Assembly (NCBI GenBank): GCA_937877655.1 | Contig: CALFJC010000019.1 | Coordinates: 1 to 25,985 of the forward strand | Direction of reading: 5' to 3' | Source of the DNA: an uncultured Selenomonadales bacterium | GTDB lineage: Bacteria; Bacillota; Negativicutes; Selenomonadales; Selenomonadaceae | DNA length: 25,985 bases | Part shown: in pieces, positions 14,874 through 21,363 of the stretch | How positions within the stretch are numbered: the first letter of the stretch is position 1 | Layout of the letters: every line of letters begins with the position of its first letter | The notes under the pieces: model-generated | Databases searched by the model: none | What the model was told of the DNA's origin: nothing | The model's input: the letters and a program-made list of their open reading frames with translations, nothing else | Program-made: the position numbers and the translations under genes

Positions 14874-14896
14874 TTAAAAACAGGAGGCGAATCACT

Positions 14897-15631
14897 TTGC
14901 TTGAGATAAAAAATCTGCATGTTAAGGCGGGCGATAAAGAAATTCTGCGCGGAGTCAATTTGAGCGTCGGAAAAGGCGAAGTTCACGTAATTTTGGGCGC
15001 AAACGGCTCCGGCAAGTCAACTTTGATGAATGTTATCATGGGACATCCGAAATATGAGATCACACGCGGAGAAATTTTTTTCGACGGCGAAGATTTAACC
15101 GCGCTGAAAACTTTCGAGCGTGCAAGGCGCGGAATTTTTTTATCATTCCAAAATCCCGAAGAAATTCCCGGCATAACCGTTGAAAATATGCTCCGCACTT
15201 CAAAACAGGCGATAAGCGGCGAGAAAATTAAAATTTTGCAGTTCAAAAAGGAACTCCGCGCAATTATGAGCGAACTTCAAATCAATCCCGAATACGCAAG
15301 CCGCTATATGAACGTCGGATTCAGCGGCGGCGAAAAAAAACGCAACGAAATTCTTCAACTGCTCGTTTTAAATCCAAAACTCGCGCTCCTCGACGAAACC
15401 GACAGCGGACTTGACGTTGACGCGGTTGAAATTGTCTCGAACGGCGTTGCAAAGTTTCATAACGAAAACAATTCCTGCATAATCATCACTCACAACGCGC
15501 AGATTTTAAAACATTTGCCCGTTAATCGCGCCCATATCTTTTTGAACGGAAAAATTGTCAAAAGCGGCGGCGCGGAACTCGTTAATGAAGTTTCAGAACA
15601 CGGCTACGCGCCTTTTGAGGTTGAATCATGA
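14897..15631 (+). CDS. sufC: SufC, Fe-S cluster assembly ATPase
   Basis: A 244-residue ABC-type ATPase of the SUF iron-sulfur cluster scaffold complex. Motifs are Walker A ILGANGSGKST (34-42), the SufC-typical NPEEIPGITVENMLR, signature FSGGEKKRNEILQ and Walker B LALLDETDSGLDVDAV. It is soluble and partners SufB rather than a membrane permease. The start is TTG, nine bases after GGAGG; no in-frame ATG would preserve the conserved LEIKNLHV N-terminus. Its last four bases overlap the sufB start (ATGA). sufD, sufS and sufU do not follow. Confidence 0.95.
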   Translation: MLEIKNLHVKAGDKEILRGVNLSVGKGEVHVILGANGSGKSTLMNVIMGHPKYEITRGEIFFDGEDLTALKTFERARRGIFLSFQNPEEIPGITVENMLRTSKQAISGEKIKILQFKKELRAIMSELQINPEYASRYMNVGFSGGEKKRNEILQLLVLNPKLALLDETDSGLDVDAVEIVSNGVAKFHNENNSCIIITHNAQILKHLPVNRAHIFLNGKIVKSGGAELVNEVSEHGYAPFEVES

Positions 15632-17025
15632 AAAAAAATTACGTTGAAGACATTGAACGGGCACTTTATGACATTCGCGACGAAGATAAATCGATTTACA
15701 AGAGTGACGCGGGCTTGACGGAAGAAATTATCCGCGATATTTCTGCGCGGAAAAAAGATCCGCAATGGATGCTTGATTTTCGTTTGAAATCGTTGGAAGT
15801 TTATAAAAAAATTGAGTTGCCGACGTGGGGAGCAGACATTTCCGCGCTGAACATGAATGAAATTGTTACTTACGTTAAGCCGAATGCCAAGCAAGTCGAC
15901 GATTGGTCGCAAGTTCCCGATGAAATTAAAAAAACTTTCGACAGATTGGGCATTCCCGATGCCGAAAAAAAATCTTTGGCGGGCGTCGGCGCACAATATG
16001 ATTCGGAAGTTGTTTATCACAGCATACAAAAGCGATTGACGGAGCAGGGCGTGGTTTATACCGACATGGAAACCGCGCTTGTCGAGCACGAAGACATTGT
16101 CCGAGAATATTTTATGACATTGGTTCCGCCGAAGGATCATAAATTCGCCGCATTGCACGGAGCAGTTTGGTCGGGCGGGAGTTTTGTCTACGTTCCCGCA
16201 GGAATTGACGTAAAAATTCCTTTGCAGTCTTATTTTCGGCTGAATGCGGCGGGCGCGGGGCAATTTGAACACACTTTGATAATCGTTGAGCCCGGCGCGA
16301 AGTTACATTTCATTGAAGGTTGCTCCGCTCCGAAATATAACGTCACAAATTTACATGCGGGCTGTGTCGAACTTTTTGTTAAGGAAAATGCGCGGCTCCG
16401 CTATTCGACGATTGAAAATTGGTCGCGCAACATGATGAATCTAAATACAAAACGCGCTCTAGTCGAAAAAAACGGTTTGATTGAATGGGTAAGCGGCTCT
16501 TTCGGCTCGCATGTCTCCATGCTTTATCCCTGCAGTGTTTTGCACGGCGAAGGTGCCCGCGCAGAATTTACGGGCGTAACTTTCGCCGGCAGAGGACAAA
16601 ATCTCGATACCGGCGCGATTGTGATTCATGCCGCGCCGAAAACTTCCGCAAATATCAACACACGGACAATTTCCAAGTCGGGCGGCGCGGCTACTTATCG
16701 CTCGGCAGTCAAAGTTACAAAAAATGCTCCCTTTGCGAAATGCTCCGTAAACTGCGAATCACTTATGCTCGACGATAAATCTCGCTCCGACACTTTGCCC
16801 GTCATGGACATCGAAGGCGACGAAGCCGACATCGGTCATGAGGCAAAAATCGGACGAATTTCTGAAGAAGCCGTTTTTTATCTTATGGCTCGCGGCATTT
16901 CGGAAGAAGAAGCGCGGGCAATGATTGTTCGCGGGTTCGTCGAGCCCATTGCTAAGGAATTGCCGCTTGAATACGCCGTTGAAATGAACAACCTAATCAA
17001 TCTGGAATTGGAAGGACAGCTTTAA
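15628..17025 (+). CDS. sufB: SufB, Fe-S cluster scaffold protein
   Basis: A 465-residue SufB, close to the usual 465-495. The N-terminal domain includes DPQWMLDFRLKSLEVY, and the beta-helix core includes FAALHGAVWSGGSFVYVPAGI and HFIEGCSAPKY. The C-terminal family signature is RSDTLPVMDIEGDEADIGHEAKIGRISEEAVFYLMARGI. The position of the E. coli C405 is Ser here, but as far as I recall that is usual in Gram-positive SufB proteins. It would form the SufBC scaffold with SufC, assembling Fe-S clusters in the cytoplasm. It is the second gene of a two-gene unit; the sulfur donor and SufD partner must be encoded elsewhere or be absent. Confidence 0.95.
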   Translation: MKKNYVEDIERALYDIRDEDKSIYKSDAGLTEEIIRDISARKKDPQWMLDFRLKSLEVYKKIELPTWGADISALNMNEIVTYVKPNAKQVDDWSQVPDEIKKTFDRLGIPDAEKKSLAGVGAQYDSEVVYHSIQKRLTEQGVVYTDMETALVEHEDIVREYFMTLVPPKDHKFAALHGAVWSGGSFVYVPAGIDVKIPLQSYFRLNAAGAGQFEHTLIIVEPGAKLHFIEGCSAPKYNVTNLHAGCVELFVKENARLRYSTIENWSRNMMNLNTKRALVEKNGLIEWVSGSFGSHVSMLYPCSVLHGEGARAEFTGVTFAGRGQNLDTGAIVIHAAPKTSANINTRTISKSGGAATYRSAVKVTKNAPFAKCSVNCESLMLDDKSRSDTLPVMDIEGDEADIGHEAKIGRISEEAVFYLMARGISEEEARAMIVRGFVEPIAKELPLEYAVEMNNLINLELEGQL

Positions 17026-17078
17026 GGCAATGCGTAATGAAAAATCTATTCACGAGGAAAAATTTTTTGGAGGCAGTT

Positions 17079-17543
17079 ATGAGCGAAAAAAACACGAGAC
17101 CTGCTTGGGATGAATATTTTTTGAACATAGCGCGGGAAGTCGGCAAGCGCGCAACCTGTTTAAGGCGCAGATACGGCGCGATAATCGTAAAAGACAAGAT
17201 AATAATCAGCACGGGCTACAACGGAGCTCCCCGCGGCGAGACGAATTGCATAGACAGCGGGATTTGCGAGCGCGAACGTCTTCATGTGCCGAAAGGGGAG
17301 CGATATGAACTTTGCGTAGCGGTACATGCCGAGCAAAATGCTATAATCAACGCCGATCCTGACAAAATGAACGGCGCGACGATTTATATCGCGGGCGTGA
17401 ACAGCGCGGACGGCTCCAATGCTTCCGGCGAGCCGTGCAAACTCTGTCGGCGCATGATTTTGAACGCGAGAATAGCAAAAGTAGTTTATCTTGACCGCGA
17501 CGGGCAAATTATCGTTAAAACTCCGAGCGAGATTCAAAATTAA
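17079..17543 (+). CDS. dCMP deaminase (ComEB-type)
   Basis: A 154-residue zinc-dependent cytidine/deoxycytidylate deaminase that converts dCMP to dUMP for thymidylate synthesis. The catalytic site is visible as VHAEQNAI (H83, E85) and EPCKLCRRMI (C120, C123), and the family segment STGYNGAPRGETNC is present. The length matches the family. An ATG at 17037 would add 14 residues, but the start at 17079 has GGAGG five bases upstream. It lies 53 bases after sufB and is followed by a strong terminator, so it may be cotranscribed with suf. There is no functional link to Fe-S assembly that I know of. Confidence 0.92.
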   Translation: MSEKNTRPAWDEYFLNIAREVGKRATCLRRRYGAIIVKDKIIISTGYNGAPRGETNCIDSGICERERLHVPKGERYELCVAVHAEQNAIINADPDKMNGATIYIAGVNSADGSNASGEPCKLCRRMILNARIAKVVYLDRDGQIIVKTPSEIQN

Positions 17544-17554
17544 AATAAAAAAAC

Positions 17555-17595
17555 ATTCGGCAGGTTAAAAAGAACAAATGCCGAATATTTTTTTT
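17555..17595 (+). terminator. Intrinsic terminator after dCMP deaminase
   Basis: ATTCGGCA (17555-17562) pairs perfectly with TGCCGAAT (17579-17586) around a 16-base loop, followed by A and eight T residues (17588-17595). It lies only 17 bases before the ppx start, leaving little room for a separate ppx promoter, so ppx may depend on read-through. Confidence 0.85.
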
Positions 17596-17612
17596 GCAAG
17601 GGAGGCGATAAA

Positions 17613-18533
17613 ATGTTGTATGCAATGATAGATGTTGGCTCGAACACAATACGAATGGCGATTTATGATATTGACGGCGACCGCGTCGACATGATTATGA
17701 AGAAGAAACACACAGTCGGGCTGGCTTCATATGTTCGCGACGGCGTGATGCAACGAGCAGGAATTGATAAAGTGGTTGAGATTATCGGCGAGTATCGTCA
17801 TTTTCTGGACGATTTCGGGATAACGCAGATAACCGCGTTCACGACAGCCGCCCTTCGCAACTCTGTAAACGGTTCGCAGGCGGTTGACGAAATTTCTTAT
17901 CGGACAGGGATAAATATCATTTTAATGAGCGGCGACGACGAGGCGACGTTTGATTTTATCGGCGCAACGCACAATTTGGTTGACGACAAGGGCTTATTGA
18001 TAGACATAGGCGGCGGTTCTACGGAGATTGTTTACTTTTCCAACCGCGAGATAAGAGTTAAGGCGAGTTTGCCTATAGGATCGCTGAGTTTTCATACGAG
18101 ATACACGGGGATTCACATTTTACCGAGCGCGGTAGAAATTGCGGAGATGTACGCCGAAGCGGAGGCGACAATCAGCGCGGTTAAGGAATTTCAAGCGGTA
18201 AGTCACGCGCAAATTTGCGGAATCGGCGGCACATTTAAGGGCGCAATGGCTCTTTACAACGCAATGTACGGCATGACGCGGCAAAATATGCGAATGGAGG
18301 TTCGGCGGATACATGATATTCTTCACAGGTTCCAACGCGACCATGAATTGATAGTTCCCGACAAAATTTTGCTTATGAAAACGGTTCCGGAGCGAATGCA
18401 TACATTTATGCCGGGTTTGATAATCGCTGACGTGTTGGCAAAGCGATTTGGGAGCTTGCATATCATTTACAGCGATTCGGGCGTCCGCGAAGGCTATATT
18501 TACGATAAAATCATTGACAAAGACCTTTTCTGA
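17613..18533 (+). CDS. Ppx/GppA-family phosphatase
   Basis: A 306-residue member of the exopolyphosphatase/guanosine pentaphosphatase family (ASKHA fold), which hydrolyses polyphosphate or pppGpp. Motifs are MIDVGSNTIRMAIYD (phosphate 1), FTTAALRNSVNG, LLIDIGGGSTEIVYF (phosphate 2) and YSDSGVREGYIYD near the C-terminus. The length matches the short form, without the C-terminal HD-like domain of E. coli Ppx. The start has GGGAGG eight bases upstream. Polyphosphate versus pppGpp preference cannot be told from sequence. It is convergent with the merR gene across a shared terminator. Confidence 0.92.
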   Translation: MLYAMIDVGSNTIRMAIYDIDGDRVDMIMKKKHTVGLASYVRDGVMQRAGIDKVVEIIGEYRHFLDDFGITQITAFTTAALRNSVNGSQAVDEISYRTGINIILMSGDDEATFDFIGATHNLVDDKGLLIDIGGGSTEIVYFSNREIRVKASLPIGSLSFHTRYTGIHILPSAVEIAEMYAEAEATISAVKEFQAVSHAQICGIGGTFKGAMALYNAMYGMTRQNMRMEVRRIHDILHRFQRDHELIVPDKILLMKTVPERMHTFMPGLIIADVLAKRFGSLHIIYSDSGVREGYIYDKIIDKDLF

Positions 18534-18534
18534 T

Positions 18535-18562
18535 AAAAAAACCCGCCGAGCTTTTCGACGGG
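18535..18562 (-). terminator. Bidirectional terminator between ppx and merR
   Basis: On the minus strand CCCGTCGA and TCGGCGGG form an 8-bp stem with one T-G pair (18562-18542), followed by seven U residues (plus A-run 18535-18541). On the plus strand the same stem carries one mismatch and a weaker T-rich tail. It serves both convergent genes. Confidence 0.85.
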
Positions 18563-18570
18563 CTAAAATT

Positions 18571-18930
18571 TTATTTATTCTTCGGAATCAATTCTTCATA
18601 ATGATCGATTTTGTAATTAAGAAGTTCAATCGTCGAGCGTAATTGCTCTGCTTGTGCCAAAAGTTTTTCGCGCTGTTCAAGCAAAATATTTTTTCGCCGT
18701 TCCAATCCTTTATTCGCCTGAACGAGTGAAACATATTCAATCAGCGGTTCGATTTGGACGCCCGCTTTCCTCATACATTTAACCAACGAGACCCATCCGC
18801 AAGATTTTTCGTCGAAGTCGCGGATGCCGTTTTTTTTTCGCGGCACAGGCGGAATCAAGCCGATTCGTTCATAATATCTCAAAGTGTCCGTCGTTAAACC
18901 GTATTTTTCGCTGACTTCGCCAATCGTCAT
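18571..18930 (-). CDS. MerR-family transcriptional regulator (AdhR-like)
   Basis: A 119-residue DNA-binding regulator. The N-terminal winged helix has the MerR signature TIGEVSEKYGLTTDTLRYYERIGLIPPVPRK split over helix-turn-helix and wing. The C-terminal half (about 70-112) is a long dimerisation coiled coil. No paired cysteines typical of metal-sensing MerR proteins lie in the C-terminal effector region, and the pattern resembles the AdhR-like group, so its inducer is unknown. Two ATGs are possible; the one at 18930 is seven bases from GGAGG, while the one at 18936 abuts it. A promoter with a 19-bp spacer, the spacing MerR proteins act on, lies directly upstream (18965-18995), suggesting autoregulation. 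Confidence 0.9.
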   Translation of the reverse strand: MTIGEVSEKYGLTTDTLRYYERIGLIPPVPRKKNGIRDFDEKSCGWVSLVKCMRKAGVQIEPLIEYVSLVQANKGLERRKNILLEQREKLLAQAEQLRSTIELLNYKIDHYEELIPKNK

Positions 18931-18964
18931 AAACATTCCTCCGCTCCAAACAATTCTTTCCGCG

Positions 18965-18995
18965 ATTTTATCAGCTTAAGTCAACTTTAAGTCAA
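18965..18995 (-). promoter_or_regulatory. MerR-type promoter with 19-bp spacer and direct repeat operator
   Basis: On the minus strand TTGACT (18995-18990), 19 bases, then TAAAAT (18970-18965), about 35 bases before the merR start. Spacers of 19-20 bp are the hallmark of promoters remodelled by MerR proteins. The -35 region and spacer carry two copies of GTTGACTTAA (11-bp period) and a dyad CTTAA/TTAAG, which are plausible operator sequences. Confidence 0.7.
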
Positions 18996-19003
18996 CGAAA
19001 AAA

Positions 19004-19792
19004 TTAAACGGTCTCGAAAAAATCTTTTGCGGCGGTATCCTCGAAAATTTCTACGCCAAAATCTTTAAGTTCTGCGCGGAGATAATCGGCGAGCACATGA
19101 ACAATCGGAAATTCGGTTGCGAAATGTCCCGCGTCCACAACGTGAATTCCGTTTTCGACGGCGGCTTGGGCGTCATGATATTTCACGTCGCCCGTTACAA
19201 ACGCTTCTGCCCCGAAAAATTTTGCCTTCTGAATGAATTCTGCTCCCGCGCCGCCGCAAACTCCAACTTTTTTAATCAAAAAATCTCCCGCGTTGACAAG
19301 TCGAACGTTCTCGACGTTCAAAACTTCTTTAACATGCCGCGCAAAATCTTCTGCAGTCATTGGAGTTTTAAGAATTCCGAGCCGTCCCAGTGAAAATTCT
19401 TCTTCGCCGAAATTTTTCACGTCGACCAGCCCGATTTTTTCAGCCAAAACATCATTGACGCCGCCCGCCGCAATGTCAAGGTTGGTATGCGCCGCGAAAA
19501 CCGCCAGATTATTTTTTATCAGGCGGCTTATTTTTTTTCCGTGCGGCAAATCGAATCGGACATTTTTTATTGCGCGAAAAATCATCGGATGATGCGCAAC
19601 AATTATCTGCGCGTCGAGTTCAATCGCCCGAAAAATATTTTCGTCAAGCACGTCAAGGCAAACGAAGATTTTTTTGACTTCAGCCGACGGTTCGCCGATT
19701 AAAATTCCGGGATTGTCCCATTCTTCAGCGAGTCTGCGCGGAGCCAAGCGATTAACGGCGTCAGCCACGATTTGTACTGTGCATTTCTTCAT
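19004..19792 (-). CDS. NIF3/DUF34 dinuclear-metal protein
   Basis: A 262-residue Nif3-like (YbgI/YqfO, DUF34) protein. Metal-site segments are VAHHPMIF, FAAHTNLDIAAGGVND and the C-terminal DAGHFATEFP, typical of the dinuclear-metal family. The length is near the 247 residues of E. coli YbgI and lacks the inserted PII-like domain of YqfO. The biochemical role is unsettled; GTP cyclohydrolase and metal-chaperone roles have been proposed for relatives. The start codon sits exactly at the end of the duplicated cobK tail, and its AGGAG is about 13 bases upstream, within the duplicated sequence. Translation initiation may therefore have been reshaped by the duplication. Confidence 0.9.
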   Translation of the reverse strand: MKKCTVQIVADAVNRLAPRRLAEEWDNPGILIGEPSAEVKKIFVCLDVLDENIFRAIELDAQIIVAHHPMIFRAIKNVRFDLPHGKKISRLIKNNLAVFAAHTNLDIAAGGVNDVLAEKIGLVDVKNFGEEEFSLGRLGILKTPMTAEDFARHVKEVLNVENVRLVNAGDFLIKKVGVCGGAGAEFIQKAKFFGAEAFVTGDVKYHDAQAAVENGIHVVDAGHFATEFPIVHVLADYLRAELKDFGVEIFEDTAAKDFFETV

Positions 19793-20188
19793 AAAAAACT
19801 TATCGCTCCTCTATGAATTTTAAAATTTCCTCAAAATTCTTGGCGAGATTGGGATAAAAAATTTTCGGACGCTCAATCATGACGACGGGCAGATTTAAAA
19901 TCTTCGCCGCCGCCAATTTTGTATCCGCACCTCCGATTTGTCCGCTGTTTTTTGTCACGATAACTTCCACGCCCGCGTATTTGAAAATTTCATAAAAAAC
20001 TTATCGCTCCTCTATGAATTTTAAAACTTCCTCAAAACTTCTTGCGAGATTGGGATAAAAAATTTTCGGACGCTCAATCATGACGACGGGCAAATTTAAA
20101 ATCTTCGCCGCCGCCAATTTTGTATCCGCGCCGCCGATTTGCCCGCTGTTTTTTGTCACGATAACTTCCGCCTGTGCATGTTTGAAAA
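19788..20188. repeat. Tandem duplication of 201 bp covering the cobK 3' end
   Basis: Copy 1 (about 19788-19988) and copy 2 (about 19989-20189) align end to end without gaps at about 92% identity by eye (about 17 differences). Most differences cluster at the two ends. Copy 2 is the authentic 3' end of cobK. The period is a multiple of three. Both copies carry the stop TAA and the following bases up to ATGAA at the next start. Confidence 0.93.
19800..19988 (-). pseudogene. Extra untranslated copy of the cobK C-terminus
   Basis: In the same frame as cobK but after its stop codon, copy 1 would encode a second tail, including EVIVTKNSGQIGGADTKLAA and PVVMIERPKIFYPNLAKNF and ending KFIEER before its own TAA. 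It has no start codon or ribosome binding site of its own in this frame, so it is a gene remnant rather than a gene. Confidence 0.85.
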
Positions 20189-20762
20189 GTTCAACGTTCA
20201 ATTCGGTTGAAAATCGCCCTTGAATCGCGACAATTTGTTTCGGCGACAAGCCCAAAGCCTCGCATTGCGCCAAAACTTCCGCAGTCGGCAAAACCCGCGC
20301 AGTCAAATTGCAATCCTTAAGCAACTCGACGAAAATTTTCAAATTTCTGCTGCCCGTCGTGAGATAAATATTTTTTCCGAGCTCCGCCGCCTTGCGAGCC
20401 GCCGCCTCGTAACTTTCAACAGGAAAAATTTTTTCGTAAGCAAAATTTATCTCCGCCCGTTCGTAACGAATATAAAAAATCTGCGCGGCTTCGGCGGCTG
20501 AAATTGCGTTTGCGGAAATATTTTGGGCGTAAGGATGGCTGGCGTCGACCAGAAATTTAAAATCGCCTTCGCGAAGAATTTTTTCCAACTCGTCCTTGTC
20601 GAGCGGCTTGTCATTAATTTTAATTCCCGCGCAGGTTTCCAAAAGTTTTCTGCCGTAATCGCTGACAACCGAAGCCGTTACGTCAAAATTTTTCTCCGAT
20701 AAGAATTCTGCGAGCTCGCGCCCGTCTTGGGTGCCCGCAATTAAAAAAATTTTTGTATTCAT
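20001..20762 (-). CDS. cobK: CobK/CbiJ, precorrin-6A (cobalt-precorrin-6A) reductase
   Basis: A 253-residue reductase of corrin-ring synthesis that uses a nicotinamide cofactor to reduce precorrin-6A or its cobalt form. Family segments are FLIAGTQDGRELAEFL near the N-terminus, VDASHPYAQNIS, IRYER, YLTTGSRNLKIF, ARVLPT, VAIQGRFS and VTKNSGQIGGADTKLAAA. The frame extends to 20885, but the extension overlaps the promoter and start region of the opposite gene. The ATG at 20762 gives the normal N-terminus. No Shine-Dalgarno sequence precedes it; instead a promoter -10 box ends 7 bases upstream, suggesting leaderless translation. The cobalt-dependent CbiJ form is likely in an anaerobe. No other corrin-ring gene is in the window apart from the CobT-like protein. 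Confidence 0.92.
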   Translation of the reverse strand: MNTKIFLIAGTQDGRELAEFLSEKNFDVTASVVSDYGRKLLETCAGIKINDKPLDKDELEKILREGDFKFLVDASHPYAQNISANAISAAEAAQIFYIRYERAEINFAYEKIFPVESYEAAARKAAELGKNIYLTTGSRNLKIFVELLKDCNLTARVLPTAEVLAQCEALGLSPKQIVAIQGRFSTELNVELFKHAQAEVIVTKNSGQIGGADTKLAAAKILNLPVVMIERPKIFYPNLARSFEEVLKFIEER

Positions 20763-20769
20763 GTCGGCG

Positions 20770-20798
20770 ATTTTAATTCGGCGCAATAATTTTTTCAA
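20770..20798 (-). promoter_or_regulatory. Promoter of cobK placing the transcript start at the ATG
   Basis: On the minus strand TTGAAA (20798-20793), 17 bases, then TAAAAT (20775-20770). The ATG begins at 20762, so the expected transcription start (about 7 bases after the -10 box) coincides with the start codon. Confidence 0.6.
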
Positions 20799-20825
20799 GC
20801 GTCGATTTTTTTTTGAGGCAATACC

Positions 20826-20834
20826 TGCTATAAT
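20826..20834 (+). promoter_or_regulatory. Extended -10 promoter of the SpeD-like gene
   Basis: TGCTATAAT is a consensus extended -10 element. The -35 region at the usual distance is only a T-run (20806-20814). Transcription would start near 20841, about 24 bases before the start codon. Confidence 0.55.
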
Positions 20835-20864
20835 CTGCGCGAAAAAAATTTTATGGAGGCAACA

Positions 20865-21305
20865 ATGAAGATTTTGGCACGACAACTGACTTTGGATTTA
20901 TACAACTGCGAAACAAATCGCTTAAGCAATGTCGAAGAGATAAAAGAAATGTTCAAAGGCGCGGTCGGGAGCGAGCCGCAACTTGCCGCCAAAGTTTTGG
21001 ACGAAGGACATTTCTCGATTATCGGCGCGTTTTCGGAAGGACACATTGCTTTGCACGTCTACAAGGATTTGCGTTATGTTGCGGTTGATATTTTTACCTG
21101 TATCGAATCGGAAGAGCCCGAAGAACTTGCAAAAGTCATTCGACAATTTTTCCGCCCCGACAAAATAAAATCGACGTTCCTTAAGCGCGGCGACTTCGGA
21201 CTTGAGCGCGAAATAAAACCGAAAATAAAAGTGCGCGTTGCTCCTTTAAGGCGCGTAAAAAATGCGGGCGCAAAAGTCGTAAAAAAATTGGTGCGGAGGA
21301 ACTAG
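20865..21305 (+). CDS. SpeD-like protein lacking the pyruvoyl-forming serine
   Basis: A 146-residue relative of bacterial S-adenosylmethionine decarboxylase (SpeD). The active-site region reads AFSEGHIALHVYKDLRYVAVDIFTC, matching the family pattern AES-HI-IH...Y-A-D-FTC. The serine that is cleaved and converted to the pyruvoyl cofactor is replaced by glycine (G59, codon GGA). The catalytic-type His (H64) and Cys (C79) remain. Without that serine the usual self-processing cannot occur, so decarboxylase activity is not expected. A basic tail of about 25 residues ends the protein. The start at 20865 follows GGAGG; an ATG at 20853 overlaps that site. It is divergent from cobK and upstream of the CobT-like fusion. 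Its function is unknown: a binding protein, a regulator or a changed enzyme are all possible. Confidence 0.8.
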   Translation: MKILARQLTLDLYNCETNRLSNVEEIKEMFKGAVGSEPQLAAKVLDEGHFSIIGAFSEGHIALHVYKDLRYVAVDIFTCIESEEPEELAKVIRQFFRPDKIKSTFLKRGDFGLEREIKPKIKVRVAPLRRVKNAGAKVVKKLVRRN

Positions 21306-21325
21306 GAACAAGGAACCAGGAACTA
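21298..21325. repeat. Heptamer repeat GGAACNA x4 overlapping the SpeD-like stop codon
   Basis: Four consecutive heptamers, GGAACTA, GGAACAA, GGAACCA and GGAACTA, differ only at position 6. The first contains the stop codon TAG of the SpeD-like gene. The array resembles the 7-bp units at the start of the window in period and purine bias. Confidence 0.88.
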
Positions 21326-21363
21326 GGGAAAAGCAAAGAAATATTTTTAAGGAAGGAAACTAA

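Noticed and set aside
15628..17025. Serine at the SufB position equivalent to E. coli Cys405
   Set aside because: From memory, Gram-positive and mycobacterial SufB proteins usually have Ser in this SxSDT segment, so it is not a loss of function specific to this organism.
20763..20864. Cobalamin riboswitch upstream of cobK or the CobT-like operon
   Set aside because: The intergenic space between the divergent genes is only about 100 bases and is AT-rich, with no recognisable B12-box.
20763..20885. N-terminal extension of cobK by 41 residues
   Set aside because: It would run through the divergent promoter region and the start of the opposite gene, and CobK proteins normally begin at the nucleotide-binding segment.
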